This document shows positions 8,091 to 16,587 of a DNA stretch of 64,000 bases, piece by piece. The number at the start of each line of letters is the position of its first letter. Positions within the stretch are counted from its first letter, which is position 1. The DNA is taken from positions 282,778 through 346,777 of the forward strand of contig NZ_OESG01000011.1 of the NCBI RefSeq assembly GCF_900240945.1. Direction: 5' to 3'. Position numbers and translations under genes: made by a program. The notes below the pieces were generated by a model, which did no database searches, was not told the origin of the DNA, and was given only the letters and a program-made list of their open reading frames with translations. This DNA is from Mycobacterium sp. 3519A (GTDB lineage Bacteria > Actinomycetota > Actinomycetes > Mycobacteriales > Mycobacteriaceae).

Positions 8091-10934
8091 TTGGAAGCCG
8101 TCCGCCCGCTGGATACACCCTGGTGGGCGGCGGTCGGTGTGGGCGTAGCCAAGGCATCAGGACAGGTTCACATTCCGCCGATTCGTGGGCGGGTGCACGA
8201 GCTCGAGGCGATCGGAGAACTGGTTGCTGCGGTGGCTCAGGGCCGCGGTGGTGTACTGGTCATCGACGGCCCGCCGGGTATTGGGAAGAGCCGGTTGTTG
8301 ACCGAGGTCCTGGCGCTCGCTGGGAAGGCCGGTGTGCGGGCGCTGTTCGGTGAGGCGTTCGAGTATCAGCAGACGGTGCCGTTTTTCGCGTTGTTCATGG
8401 CGACGCTCAACGCCGATCCCCCTGTAGGTGACGCCGAGGCGTTGCGCAGGTTGGGCGGCTCGGAGGATCTGCGTTATTGGGTGGTGCACGATCTGGCGGA
8501 TGCGATTCGTGAGGCGGCTGCGCAAACCCCCTTGGTGATTGTGTTGGAGGACATTCACTGGGCAGACAACGGAACCCTGATGGCTCTGCGGTCGCTCGCC
8601 AGCGTGCGCTCGGACGCGCAGGTGTTGTGGGTGTTGACCGCCCGCACCGGGGCAGGTGGGCCTGCGGTGCAGGAGACGTTGTCGGTGCTGCAACGCGCGA
8701 ATGCCACATTCTTGCGATTGGAGGCCATGACGCCGGACGCGGTCGCCGACATGGTGAGCGACGTGGTGCGCGCGAAAGCGGATGCGTCGCTGTTGAACCT
8801 GGCCGCCAAGGCGCACGGAAACCCGTTTCTGGTCAGCGAACTCGTCGGGGGGCTCGGCGAGGAGGGCCGGCTCAATCTGTCTGACGGCCGGGCGATGGTC
8901 ACGGGAGACCAGTTACCGCGGCGTTTGGGTGCCACGATGCATCAGCGACTGGACCTGCTTTCCGGTGCGGCGTCAGAGGTCGTGCGGGTAGCTGCGGTGC
9001 TGCCGGACCGGTTCTCGGCTGGGCTGTTGGCGGCGATGCTCGACCGTCAGCCGGTGTCGTTGCTGTCGGCGCTGGAGGAGGCGGTGCGTGCGGATCTGCT
9101 CATCGAAGACGGGGACCATTTGAGGTTTCGGCATGACCTGTTGCGTGAGGCCACCCGGCAGTCGTTGCCGCAATCGCTGCGCCGTGCGATGGAACGGCAG
9201 TCGGCCTCGGTGATGTTGGGGATGGGCGCGGCCCCCGCCGAGGTGGCTACCCAGCTGGCTCGTAGCGCAGAGCCAGGAGATATGGAAGCGGTGGATGCGT
9301 TGCGCCAAGCCGCCCAATCGTTGGGCCACAGTGATGCCGGTGGAGCAGCGGACCTGACCAAGCGAGCACTGCAATTGATGCCTGCCGACCATGGTGATTA
9401 CGGGTCACTCGTCGCTGAAACAGTGGAGTGGCTCAATCGGGCCAGTCGCTATGGCGAGGCGCAAGAGCTTGGTGCCGTGGCGCTCGGGCAGGCGGCCCTA
9501 CCTGAAGCCGAGGCCGAGATCCGCCTCCGCCTTCAGACGCATACCAAGCACACCACCCAGTGGCGGGTAGCGGAGAGCCGCCGAGCGCTGCAGTTGAGCG
9601 GCATCAGCGAAGTCACTCGGGCGCGGCATCTGGCGTGGTTGGCCTACAACCTGGTGTTGGAAGACAGGAGTGGGCAATGGCGCACCGCGGCCGACGAAGC
9701 TACCGCCGCTGCGGCAGCCACCGGTGATCTCGAAGCCACTATCGTGGCCGGGGCCACCCACGCTTTGCTCGATTCCGGTGAGGGATACGCGCTCCGCGCA
9801 ATAGGCCGTTTCGAACAGCTTCGCCAACTCGCCTACACCAATGAGACGGCGTTGGCGCATGCCTACGTCGGGATGTTCCACGCAGGCCTGCTGGCTGTCG
9901 TCGGCCGATTGGACGACGCGACCGCGAGGGTCGCCGAAGGCATTGGGCAGGCCCGCCGGGAACGCAACTCGTTGGCCCTCGCTACCTGGGCTGTCTACAG
10001 CGGGTGGGTCCACCTCGCTGCAGGCCGGCTGGCGGCTGCTCGCGAAGCCGCTGAATCGCTGCCGCCCCCACAGCCGACAGGCGCGACCGAGCAGGATGTG
10101 CATCGAATGCTGACCCTCGCCGAGGTCGCGGCGCACACCGATGACCGAAACTTGTTGCAGCAGACGGCGAATGACGCACGCGATGCCCACTCCATCGGTT
10201 CACCCGGCCAACGTCGAGCATGCGCGTATGTGCTGACGCGAGCGGCGTGGTATCGCAACGACATTCATGAAGCAGCGCGTTGGCTCGGCGACATCAACCT
10301 GTTGGGAACACCCCTTTTTCCCCATGCACTGGTTCGGCTGATCTTGGGCGCCCGGGTGGCCTCGGCCGCCGGCGATGCCGGTTTGCGTGCACGGGTCTTA
10401 CAGGCCACCGAGGTGCTTGAGCGCGAGCAGCCACCGGCGCCGCTGTTGGCGGCGGTGGCCGGATACGCCCGCGCGATTCTCGAGCGTGATGCCGAGGCTT
10501 TGGTGGCCGTTGCGGACATGCTTCGCACGTCCTCGCGACCGCTTCTTTACGCCAGTGCAGCCGAGGATGCCGGCGAGGAGTTGAATCGCGCGGAGCGCGA
10601 CGCTGAGGGGCTTGACCAGCTCAATGCGGCGTTCGACACCTACATCGAGTGCGGGGCGGTCGCCGATGCCCGCAGGGTGGGCCGGAGGCTGCGCAGATTG
10701 GGCGTGGGCCGGCGCATCGTCGCACAACCGCGAGCGAAAACAGGCTGGGACAGCCTCACCGATTCTGAACTGACGGTCGTCAATCTCATCGCAGAAGGGG
10801 CGACCAACCGTGAGGTCGCACAGCGGCTGCACCTCTCCGCCCATACGGTGAAAACCCACCTGCACAATGCGTTCGCCAAGCTCGGCGTCACTTCCCGCGG
10901 CCAGTTGAGACAGCTCATGCGCGGCGCTGACTAA
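8091..10934 (+). CDS. LAL-type transcriptional regulator (AAA ATPase, LuxR HTH), copy 1
   Basis: A 947-aa cytosolic regulator. N-terminal AAA domain with Walker A GPPGIGKSR at about residues 60-68 and a Walker B region VIVLEDIHWAD near 160, then a long helical TPR-like middle, then a LuxR-type helix-turn-helix at the C-terminus (LTDSELTVVNLIAEGATN, about residues 885-940). This layout defines large ATP-binding LuxR regulators, in which ligand and ATP binding gate promoter activation. The TTG at 8091 is uncertain: the nearest good GGAGG lies about 25 nt upstream, and a GTG some codons later would also serve. It is the tandem paralog of the next gene and shares a nearly identical DNA block with it. 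Confidence 0.88.
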   Translation: MEAVRPLDTPWWAAVGVGVAKASGQVHIPPIRGRVHELEAIGELVAAVAQGRGGVLVIDGPPGIGKSRLLTEVLALAGKAGVRALFGEAFEYQQTVPFFALFMATLNADPPVGDAEALRRLGGSEDLRYWVVHDLADAIREAAAQTPLVIVLEDIHWADNGTLMALRSLASVRSDAQVLWVLTARTGAGGPAVQETLSVLQRANATFLRLEAMTPDAVADMVSDVVRAKADASLLNLAAKAHGNPFLVSELVGGLGEEGRLNLSDGRAMVTGDQLPRRLGATMHQRLDLLSGAASEVVRVAAVLPDRFSAGLLAAMLDRQPVSLLSALEEAVRADLLIEDGDHLRFRHDLLREATRQSLPQSLRRAMERQSASVMLGMGAAPAEVATQLARSAEPGDMEAVDALRQAAQSLGHSDAGGAADLTKRALQLMPADHGDYGSLVAETVEWLNRASRYGEAQELGAVALGQAALPEAEAEIRLRLQTHTKHTTQWRVAESRRALQLSGISEVTRARHLAWLAYNLVLEDRSGQWRTAADEATAAAAATGDLEATIVAGATHALLDSGEGYALRAIGRFEQLRQLAYTNETALAHAYVGMFHAGLLAVVGRLDDATARVAEGIGQARRERNSLALATWAVYSGWVHLAAGRLAAAREAAESLPPPQPTGATEQDVHRMLTLAEVAAHTDDRNLLQQTANDARDAHSIGSPGQRRACAYVLTRAAWYRNDIHEAARWLGDINLLGTPLFPHALVRLILGARVASAAGDAGLRARVLQATEVLEREQPPAPLLAAVAGYARAILERDAEALVAVADMLRTSSRPLLYASAAEDAGEELNRAERDAEGLDQLNAAFDTYIECGAVADARRVGRRLRRLGVGRRIVAQPRAKTGWDSLTDSELTVVNLIAEGATNREVAQRLHLSAHTVKTHLHNAFAKLGVTSRGQLRQLMRGAD
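8271..8497 (+). repeat. Near-identical block shared by the two LAL genes, copy 1
   Basis: 227 bp encoding the Walker A to post-Walker A region match 11170-11396 with a single difference (A at 8448, G at 11347). Sequence on both sides is visibly more diverged. It points to recent gene conversion or a selected exchange within the pair. Confidence 0.85.
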
Positions 10935-11022
10935 ACCTCAGCAAATCCAGCGGGTGACTCGTGCAGGCCTAGAATGGCGTGCGCTAGAACGGCAGTTCGA
11001 TCAACGGTAGACGGGACACCCG

Positions 11023-13830
11023 ATGGGGCCTCCAACCGGTCTCTACGACATCGGCGGCCAGCGTCTGGTCACTCCGCCGATTCGTGGACGAGCGCACGAG
11101 CTCGAGGTGGTCGGTGCGCTGGTTGCTGCGGTGGCTCAGGGGCGCGGGGGCGTATTGGTGATCGAGGGGCCGCCGGGTATTGGGAAGAGCCGGTTGTTGA
11201 CCGAGGTCCTGGCGCTCGCTGGGAAGGCCGGTGTGCGGGCGCTGTTCGGTGAGGCGTTCGAGTATCAGCAGACGGTGCCGTTTTTCGCGTTGTTCATGGC
11301 GACGCTCAACGCCGATCCCCCTGTAGGTGACGCCGAGGCGTTGCGCGGGTTGGGCGGCTCGGAGGATCTGCGTTATTGGGTGGTGCACGATCTGGCCGAC
11401 GCAATCCGTGCAGCCGCCGCGCACACGCCGATGGTGATTGTGTTGGAGGACATTCACTGGGCGGATAACGGGACCCTGATGGCGCTGCGGTCGCTCGCAA
11501 GGGTGCGCTCGGACGCGCAGGTGTTGTGGGTGTTGACCGCCCGCACCGGGGCTGGTGGGCCTGCGGTGCAGGAGACGTTGTCGGCGCTGCAGCGCGCGAA
11601 TGCGACGTTCTTGCGATTGGCGGCTATGGCATCCGATGCAGTCGCCGACATGGTCTGCGACGCGGTGCGTGCGCGGGCGGATACCCGGCTCTTGGAACTG
11701 ACCGCGAAGGCGTACGGAAATCCTTTTTTGATCAGCGAACTGATAGGCGGGCTGGAGGAGGAAGGGCGGCTCACCTTGTCCGAGGGCCGTGCGACGGTCA
11801 CCGGGCACGAGTTGCCACGGCGTCTGGGCGCAACAATGCACCAGCGACTAGATCTGCTTTCCGGCGAAGCGTCGTCGATAGTGCGGGTAGCGGCTGTGCT
11901 CCCCGACCGGTTTTCGGCCGGGTTGCTGGCCGCGATGCTCGATCGGTCGCCGGCGTCCTTGCTGTCAGCGGTGGAGGAGGCGGTGCGCGCGGATCTTCTT
12001 GTCGAAGACGGTCAGCGGCTGAAGTTTCGTCATGACTTGCTGCGCGAGGCCACCCGCCAGTCCCTGCCCCAGTCACTGCGGCGGGCGATGGAGCGCCAGT
12101 CGGCCTCGGTCATGCTGCGAATGGGCGTAGCTCCGGCCGAGGTCGCCGCCCAACTCGCGCGCAGCGCCGAGCCAGGGGACAGGCAGGCGATCGACGCGCT
12201 TCGCCAGGCCGCACAATCGGTTGGCCACAGCGACGCCAGTGCGGCGGCGGACTTGAGCAAGCGCGCACTGGAACTGCTGTCCGCAGATGACGCTGAGCAC
12301 GGGTCACTGGTTGCAGAAACCGTGGAATTGCTCAACCGCGCCAGCCGCTATCGCGAGTCCGAGGACATAGCCGTTGCGGCCCTTTCAGAGGCGGCGACGC
12401 CCGAAGAGGAGGCGGAGATCCGTCTCCGGGTCCCAACGATCAACATGCACAGTGTTCAGCGGCGGGTAGAGGAGAACCGTCGTGCACTGCAGTTGGGCGG
12501 CATCAGCGAGGTCACTCGAGCACGACATCTCGCGTTGCTGGCCTACAACCTGCTGTACGACCAAAGTCGATTGCACCATAGGGCGGCAAACGAGGCCGCT
12601 GCGGCAGCAGCATCAACCGGTGATCTCGAGTCGACGATCGTGGCCGATGTGACACTCGCTTGTCTGGACTGCGCGGACGGGTATGCGGACCGCGCCCTAC
12701 GTCGTCTCGAGAAGGCCCGCGCGCTCGATCGCGCAAGCGATCCGACGGCTGCTCATGACTTGCTGGCGGCGCATTATGCGAACTTGCTGGCGGTAGTGGG
12801 GCGACTCGACGAGGCAGCGGCTCAGATCGCCTACGGAAAAGAGCAAGCACGCAGGGAACACAACGCGATGGCACTCGATATCTGGGGCGACATCGACGCA
12901 TGGGTCCATCTGGCGGCAGGCCGGTTGTCATCGGCGCGCGCCGTCGTGGAATCGCCGCAGGGCGAAGCGCGGACGGGCGGGACCGACCTCGACATGATTC
13001 GCATGGCGCTTCTGGCCGAAGTGGCCGTGCACACGGGCGACCGAAACTTGTTGCAACGAATGGTCAATGACGCGCGCAACGCCTACCCGACCGGCGGATC
13101 TACAGTACGTCGGGCAGCCGCGCACGTTCTCGCGCTGACGGCGTGGCACCGCCACGATCTGGACGACGCGATGCGTTGGCTTGGCGATATCTCCCTGCTC
13201 GCGACACCACTGACGCCGGAGGTTCTGAATCTTGTGATCCTAGGTGCGCGGGTGGCCTCGGCCGCCGGTGATGCCGGCCTGCGGGCACGGGTGCTGCAGG
13301 CCACCGAGGCGCTTGAGCGCGAGCAGCCACGGGCGCAGCTGTTCTCTGGGGTTGCCACCTGCGCCCGCGCGATACTCGAACGAGACGCGCAGTCGTTGGT
13401 AGCCGCCGCGGGGTTACTGGAATCGACGGCGCGTCCGCTTCTCTACGCCGGTGCCGCCGAGGATGCTGGCGTTGAACTCGCGCGCATCGATCGCGCTGAC
13501 GAGGCGGTTGATCGGCTCAACGCAGCTTTCGACACCTACCTCGAGTGCGGTGCGGTCGCCGATGCGCGCCGGGTGGCACGTGAGTTGCGGCAGTTGGGTG
13601 TGGAACGGCGCGTCGTCCAACGGCGGCCCAAAACGGGCTGGGACAGCCTCACCGATTCGGAACTGACGGTCGTCCAGTTGATCGCAGAAGGCGCAACCAA
13701 CCGCTCCGTGGCCGAGCGACTGAAGTTATCGCCTCACACGGTGAAAACGCATCTGCATAATGCCTTCGCCAAGCTCGGCATCGCGTCTCGCGCCGAACTC
13801 GTGCAGTTCGTCCGGCCCCCATCCGATTGA
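11023..13830 (+). CDS. LAL-type transcriptional regulator (AAA ATPase, LuxR HTH), copy 2
   Basis: A 935-aa paralog of the preceding gene with the same plan: Walker A GPPGIGKSR at about residues 49-57, VIVLEDIHWAD, a TPR-like middle and a C-terminal LuxR HTH (LTDSELTVVQLIAEGATN). It begins with ATG 88 nt after the first copy, so they may be co-transcribed. The ATPase and DNA-binding ends are the most alike, while the middle, where a ligand would be sensed, differs most, as expected of paralogs with different inputs. No cognate target gene can be named. Confidence 0.9.
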   Translation: MGPPTGLYDIGGQRLVTPPIRGRAHELEVVGALVAAVAQGRGGVLVIEGPPGIGKSRLLTEVLALAGKAGVRALFGEAFEYQQTVPFFALFMATLNADPPVGDAEALRGLGGSEDLRYWVVHDLADAIRAAAAHTPMVIVLEDIHWADNGTLMALRSLARVRSDAQVLWVLTARTGAGGPAVQETLSALQRANATFLRLAAMASDAVADMVCDAVRARADTRLLELTAKAYGNPFLISELIGGLEEEGRLTLSEGRATVTGHELPRRLGATMHQRLDLLSGEASSIVRVAAVLPDRFSAGLLAAMLDRSPASLLSAVEEAVRADLLVEDGQRLKFRHDLLREATRQSLPQSLRRAMERQSASVMLRMGVAPAEVAAQLARSAEPGDRQAIDALRQAAQSVGHSDASAAADLSKRALELLSADDAEHGSLVAETVELLNRASRYRESEDIAVAALSEAATPEEEAEIRLRVPTINMHSVQRRVEENRRALQLGGISEVTRARHLALLAYNLLYDQSRLHHRAANEAAAAAASTGDLESTIVADVTLACLDCADGYADRALRRLEKARALDRASDPTAAHDLLAAHYANLLAVVGRLDEAAAQIAYGKEQARREHNAMALDIWGDIDAWVHLAAGRLSSARAVVESPQGEARTGGTDLDMIRMALLAEVAVHTGDRNLLQRMVNDARNAYPTGGSTVRRAAAHVLALTAWHRHDLDDAMRWLGDISLLATPLTPEVLNLVILGARVASAAGDAGLRARVLQATEALEREQPRAQLFSGVATCARAILERDAQSLVAAAGLLESTARPLLYAGAAEDAGVELARIDRADEAVDRLNAAFDTYLECGAVADARRVARELRQLGVERRVVQRRPKTGWDSLTDSELTVVQLIAEGATNRSVAERLKLSPHTVKTHLHNAFAKLGIASRAELVQFVRPPSD
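11170..11396 (+). repeat. Near-identical block shared by the two LAL genes, copy 2
   Basis: Partner of 8271-8497; 226 of 227 positions are the same by direct reading. The block lies in the ATPase-coding part. Confidence 0.85.
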
Positions 13831-13842
13831 CCAGCCGGTCAA
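13827..13842. terminator. Weak hairpin at the end of the second LAL gene
   Basis: TTGACC-AGCC-GGTCAA forms a short perfect stem that overlaps the stop codon. No T-tract follows, so its role as a terminator is uncertain. Confidence 0.3.
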
Positions 13843-14004
13843 TAGTTGAAGCCGCTAGTCCTACACCGATCCGCTGCTAAAGATCGCCCGCTGGTCGATG
13901 GCGAAGGCCGTGTCCGCCTGTCAACGTCGTTACTGAGCCTTTGATCGCCGTAACCGCTCAGCTCGGGCGGCCCCCGGAGAGCAACGGTCACAGAGGAATC
14001 GATC

Positions 14005-14088
14005 ATGAGCACATTGTTGGGAATACTGCTGATGTTGCCGGTCGTGTTCGGCGTAAGCGGGTACGCGTTGGTGTCCCGACACTATTGA
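14005..14088 (+). CDS. 27-aa hydrophobic peptide (possible small membrane protein)
   Basis: A short ORF with ATG at 14005, a GAGGA ribosome binding site about 8 nt upstream and a stop at 14086-14088. The peptide begins MSTLLGILLMLPVV and continues as a single transmembrane-like helix ending SRHY. It occupies the gap between the second LAL gene and the first MalT-like gene. Good start signals and composition argue that it is translated; its family is unknown. Small single-helix peptides often modulate a membrane partner, but none is identifiable here. Confidence 0.45.
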   Translation: MSTLLGILLMLPVVFGVSGYALVSRHY

Positions 14089-14110
14089 GCCCGGCGAAGA
14101 CGCGAATCTC

Positions 14111-14155
14111 ACTTCATCTCGAGACGCTCAGGGTTTGCACGCGGCGCTGTGATCA
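14111..14155 (+). promoter_or_regulatory. Shared promoter layout before MalT-like gene 1
   Basis: ACTTCA-N3-CGAGACG (14111-14126) is followed after exactly 14 nt by GCGGCGCTGTGATCA (14141-14155), 44 nt before the GTG. The same layout precedes 18522 and 20884. A complete GTCTCA-N3-TGAGAC repeat is not visible here; only a weak GAAGAC sits at the expected upstream distance. This is the most degenerate of the three copies. Confidence 0.5.
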
Positions 14156-14198
14156 AAGACAGCTGTTAACGCATCGATGGAGGAAGAGGAGAACCACG

Positions 14199-16571
14199 GT
14201 GAGCGGGCATGGTGTTAACACGGGTCAACACGACATCGTCGAGCTGTCGGCGGAATCTGAGTTCGGCAACGGCTCGGATGGTCAGTGCCGTAGAGCGCCC
14301 GTGATTCTTCGGACCGCGCCATTGCATAGCAACGACGCGGCCGAAGAAGCGGCCGCACAGGCAGTTCTGCTCGGGACTAAGCTGCATGTTCCGGCTGTCG
14401 GGGCCCACCTGGTTCAGCGGCCGGCGCTGTTGGAGGCGTTGTCGGCGGGGCAGACCCGAAGGCTGACGTTGGTGAGTGCGCCTGTGGGGTGGGGCAAGAC
14501 GACGTTGTTGGCGCAGTGGGCGTGCGGCGCCATTGAGCGCCAACAGTTTTCGTGGTTGTCGCTTGATCGTTCCGACAACGACCCGGTGTGGTTTTGGATG
14601 TATGTGGTGGCTGCGCTGCAGAAGATCAGCCCCGCCATCGGAGTTCGTGCGGTGGAGTTGTTGGCGATGGGTGCTGACCCAAGGCAGGTGGTGTTGCCTA
14701 CCCTGCTGAACGATTTGGATTCTTTCGCTGAGCCGACGGTGCTGGTTCTTGATGACTACCACTTGGTGGTGAATCCGACGGTTCACGAGCAGTTGGCTTT
14801 TGTCATCGACCGGATGCCGGCGAATATTCATGTGGTGGTGGCGACCCGGTCGGATCCGATGTTGCCGTTGGCGCGGTTGAGGGCTTGCGGTGATTTGATC
14901 GAAATGCGCAGCGATGATTTGCGTTTCAGTGCCGACGAGGCCGGTCGATTGCTGAACGATGTCCTCGGACTCGCGTTGGCCCAGGCGGACATCGAACTTC
15001 TGCACCAGCGCACTGAAGGGTGGTCTGCGGGCCTGTATCTCGCTGCTCTTTCCCTCGCCGGTTGTGCCGATGCAGTGGTGTTTCTCAGGACGTTCGCCGG
15101 TGACAACCGTCATATCGTCGATTATTTGATGACCGAAGTCCTCGACGGCCAGCCGCCGCACTTGCGCAACTTTCTGCTTCGCACTTCGGTGTTGGATCGG
15201 CTCAGCGGTCCGTTGTGCGACGAGGTATTGCAGACCTGTGGTTCGGCGGCGGTGCTGGAAAGAGTGGAGCGCGAGAACTTGTTCGTGGTGCCCCTGGACG
15301 CGTCGCGTCGCTGGTATCGGTATCACCACCTGTTCGGCGAGTTGCTGCGCGCGGAATTGAAGCGCAGCGAGCCCGACCTGGCCAACACCTTGCATCGGCG
15401 CGCTGCGGCATGGTTTCAGAGCGAGGGCTTGATCGATGAGGCGGTGCGCCACATGGTCGTGGCGGGTGACGTCGCCAGAAGCGCCGATCTGATCGCTGCG
15501 GACTGGGTCAACGAACTCAACAGCGGCGGGCTGTCCACCGTCTCGGGCTGGCTTGACCTGCTCCCGGAGCGGGCTGTCCGACAGGATCCGCGGCTGTGCG
15601 TGGCGCGGGCGTGGATCGCGTTGAACGTAGGGCGGTTCGACGACGCGCGTGATTGGATCCAGCTGGTCGAAAACGAGTCCGCAGCCGATCCCGGCATCGG
15701 TGCTCAGCTGGTCGCCCTGCGCGAGGTGTACGCGTTCAAAACAGGCGACATCACCGGGGCGCTCGAGGCGGCCTGTCGCGCGAAAACACTCGATTTCGAG
15801 GATGCGCAGCAGGCACAGTCGGCGGCATGCGCCGTCTATGGCTCCGCGCTGTACTTCTCCGGCAGCATCGACGAGGCCCAAGCCGCCTTCCGCCATGCTG
15901 CGCAGTTGGCGGAGAAGCTTGGGGATCGGCGGCGCGGCATCTATTCGTTGGGTTATCTGGCGCTCATCGCGGCGGAATCCGGCCAGCTCGCAGAGGCCGA
16001 GCACCAGATTCGCCGAACAACCGGCATCGGTACGAATCTGGCGAGTGGTGAGCACTTCGTCGACGCGATCGTGTCACTTGCCGCGGCCATCATCCTCGAT
16101 GAGCGTGGCCATCGGGCTGCTGCTGCAGACGCGGCCGAACAGGCCGTCAGTCTGGCTCGCAACGGGGCAGGAATCCTGGAACTCGCAAAGGCGCTCGTAG
16201 TCAGGGCCGCGATCGCCGACGACCTGGGCGATCACCAAACCGCGACGGCGAGCCGACGCGAGGCCGGTACGCTGATTCGACGTTGCGCCGGCGCCGATAT
16301 CGTGCGAACGATGCTCAATTCCTCCCCGCGCAGCACGTGCGTTGCGGTGCGTCCTGGAAACCGGAGCGACGCCGTCGTCGAAGAGCTCACCGCCAAGGAA
16401 CACGAGGTACTTCGGCTGCTGGCTACCCGGCTGTCACGCCGCGAGATCGGCCAGCGGTTGTACGTCTCGATAAACACGGTCAAAAGCCACCAGCGCGGCC
16501 TGTACCGCAAACTCGCCGTGGAGAACCGCGCTGGTGCGGTCAAACGCGCGCGGGAACTCGGCCTCCTCTGA
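14199..16571 (+). CDS. MalT-like LuxR-family transcriptional regulator, copy 1
   Basis: A 790-aa STAND-type ATPase regulator. After a variable N-terminus comes LGTKLHVPA and a Walker A in SAPVGWGKTTLL, then the nucleotide-binding and winged-helix regions (DDYHLVVN, RTEGWSAGLYLAAL), a helical repeat region and a C-terminal LuxR HTH (LTAKEHEVLRLLATRLSRRE). The GTG at 14199 is chosen because GAAGAGGAGAACCACG before it matches the leader of its paralog at 20884. The Fis-type regulator at 16588-18354 converges on it 16 nt away. Family members sense a ligand through the helical repeats; none is known here. Confidence 0.9.
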   Translation: MSGHGVNTGQHDIVELSAESEFGNGSDGQCRRAPVILRTAPLHSNDAAEEAAAQAVLLGTKLHVPAVGAHLVQRPALLEALSAGQTRRLTLVSAPVGWGKTTLLAQWACGAIERQQFSWLSLDRSDNDPVWFWMYVVAALQKISPAIGVRAVELLAMGADPRQVVLPTLLNDLDSFAEPTVLVLDDYHLVVNPTVHEQLAFVIDRMPANIHVVVATRSDPMLPLARLRACGDLIEMRSDDLRFSADEAGRLLNDVLGLALAQADIELLHQRTEGWSAGLYLAALSLAGCADAVVFLRTFAGDNRHIVDYLMTEVLDGQPPHLRNFLLRTSVLDRLSGPLCDEVLQTCGSAAVLERVERENLFVVPLDASRRWYRYHHLFGELLRAELKRSEPDLANTLHRRAAAWFQSEGLIDEAVRHMVVAGDVARSADLIAADWVNELNSGGLSTVSGWLDLLPERAVRQDPRLCVARAWIALNVGRFDDARDWIQLVENESAADPGIGAQLVALREVYAFKTGDITGALEAACRAKTLDFEDAQQAQSAACAVYGSALYFSGSIDEAQAAFRHAAQLAEKLGDRRRGIYSLGYLALIAAESGQLAEAEHQIRRTTGIGTNLASGEHFVDAIVSLAAAIILDERGHRAAAADAAEQAVSLARNGAGILELAKALVVRAAIADDLGDHQTATASRREAGTLIRRCAGADIVRTMLNSSPRSTCVAVRPGNRSDAVVEELTAKEHEVLRLLATRLSRREIGQRLYVSINTVKSHQRGLYRKLAVENRAGAVKRARELGLL

Positions 16572-16587
16572 GGAGGCACGAGACGGA

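Noticed and set aside
14131..14155. Sigma-54 -24/-12 promoter before the MalT-like gene
   Set aside because: GG and GC pairs can be found, but not with the TGGCAC-N5-TTGC pattern, and it is not conserved in the other two copies; the genus is not known to have RpoN.
14166..16055. Long open frame of more than 600 codons antisense to MalT-like gene 1
   Set aside because: It mirrors the coding frame of a clear MalT-like protein, has no recognisable domain and arises from the codon bias of high-GC DNA. Similar antisense frames oppose gdh, bkdA and the acyltransferases.
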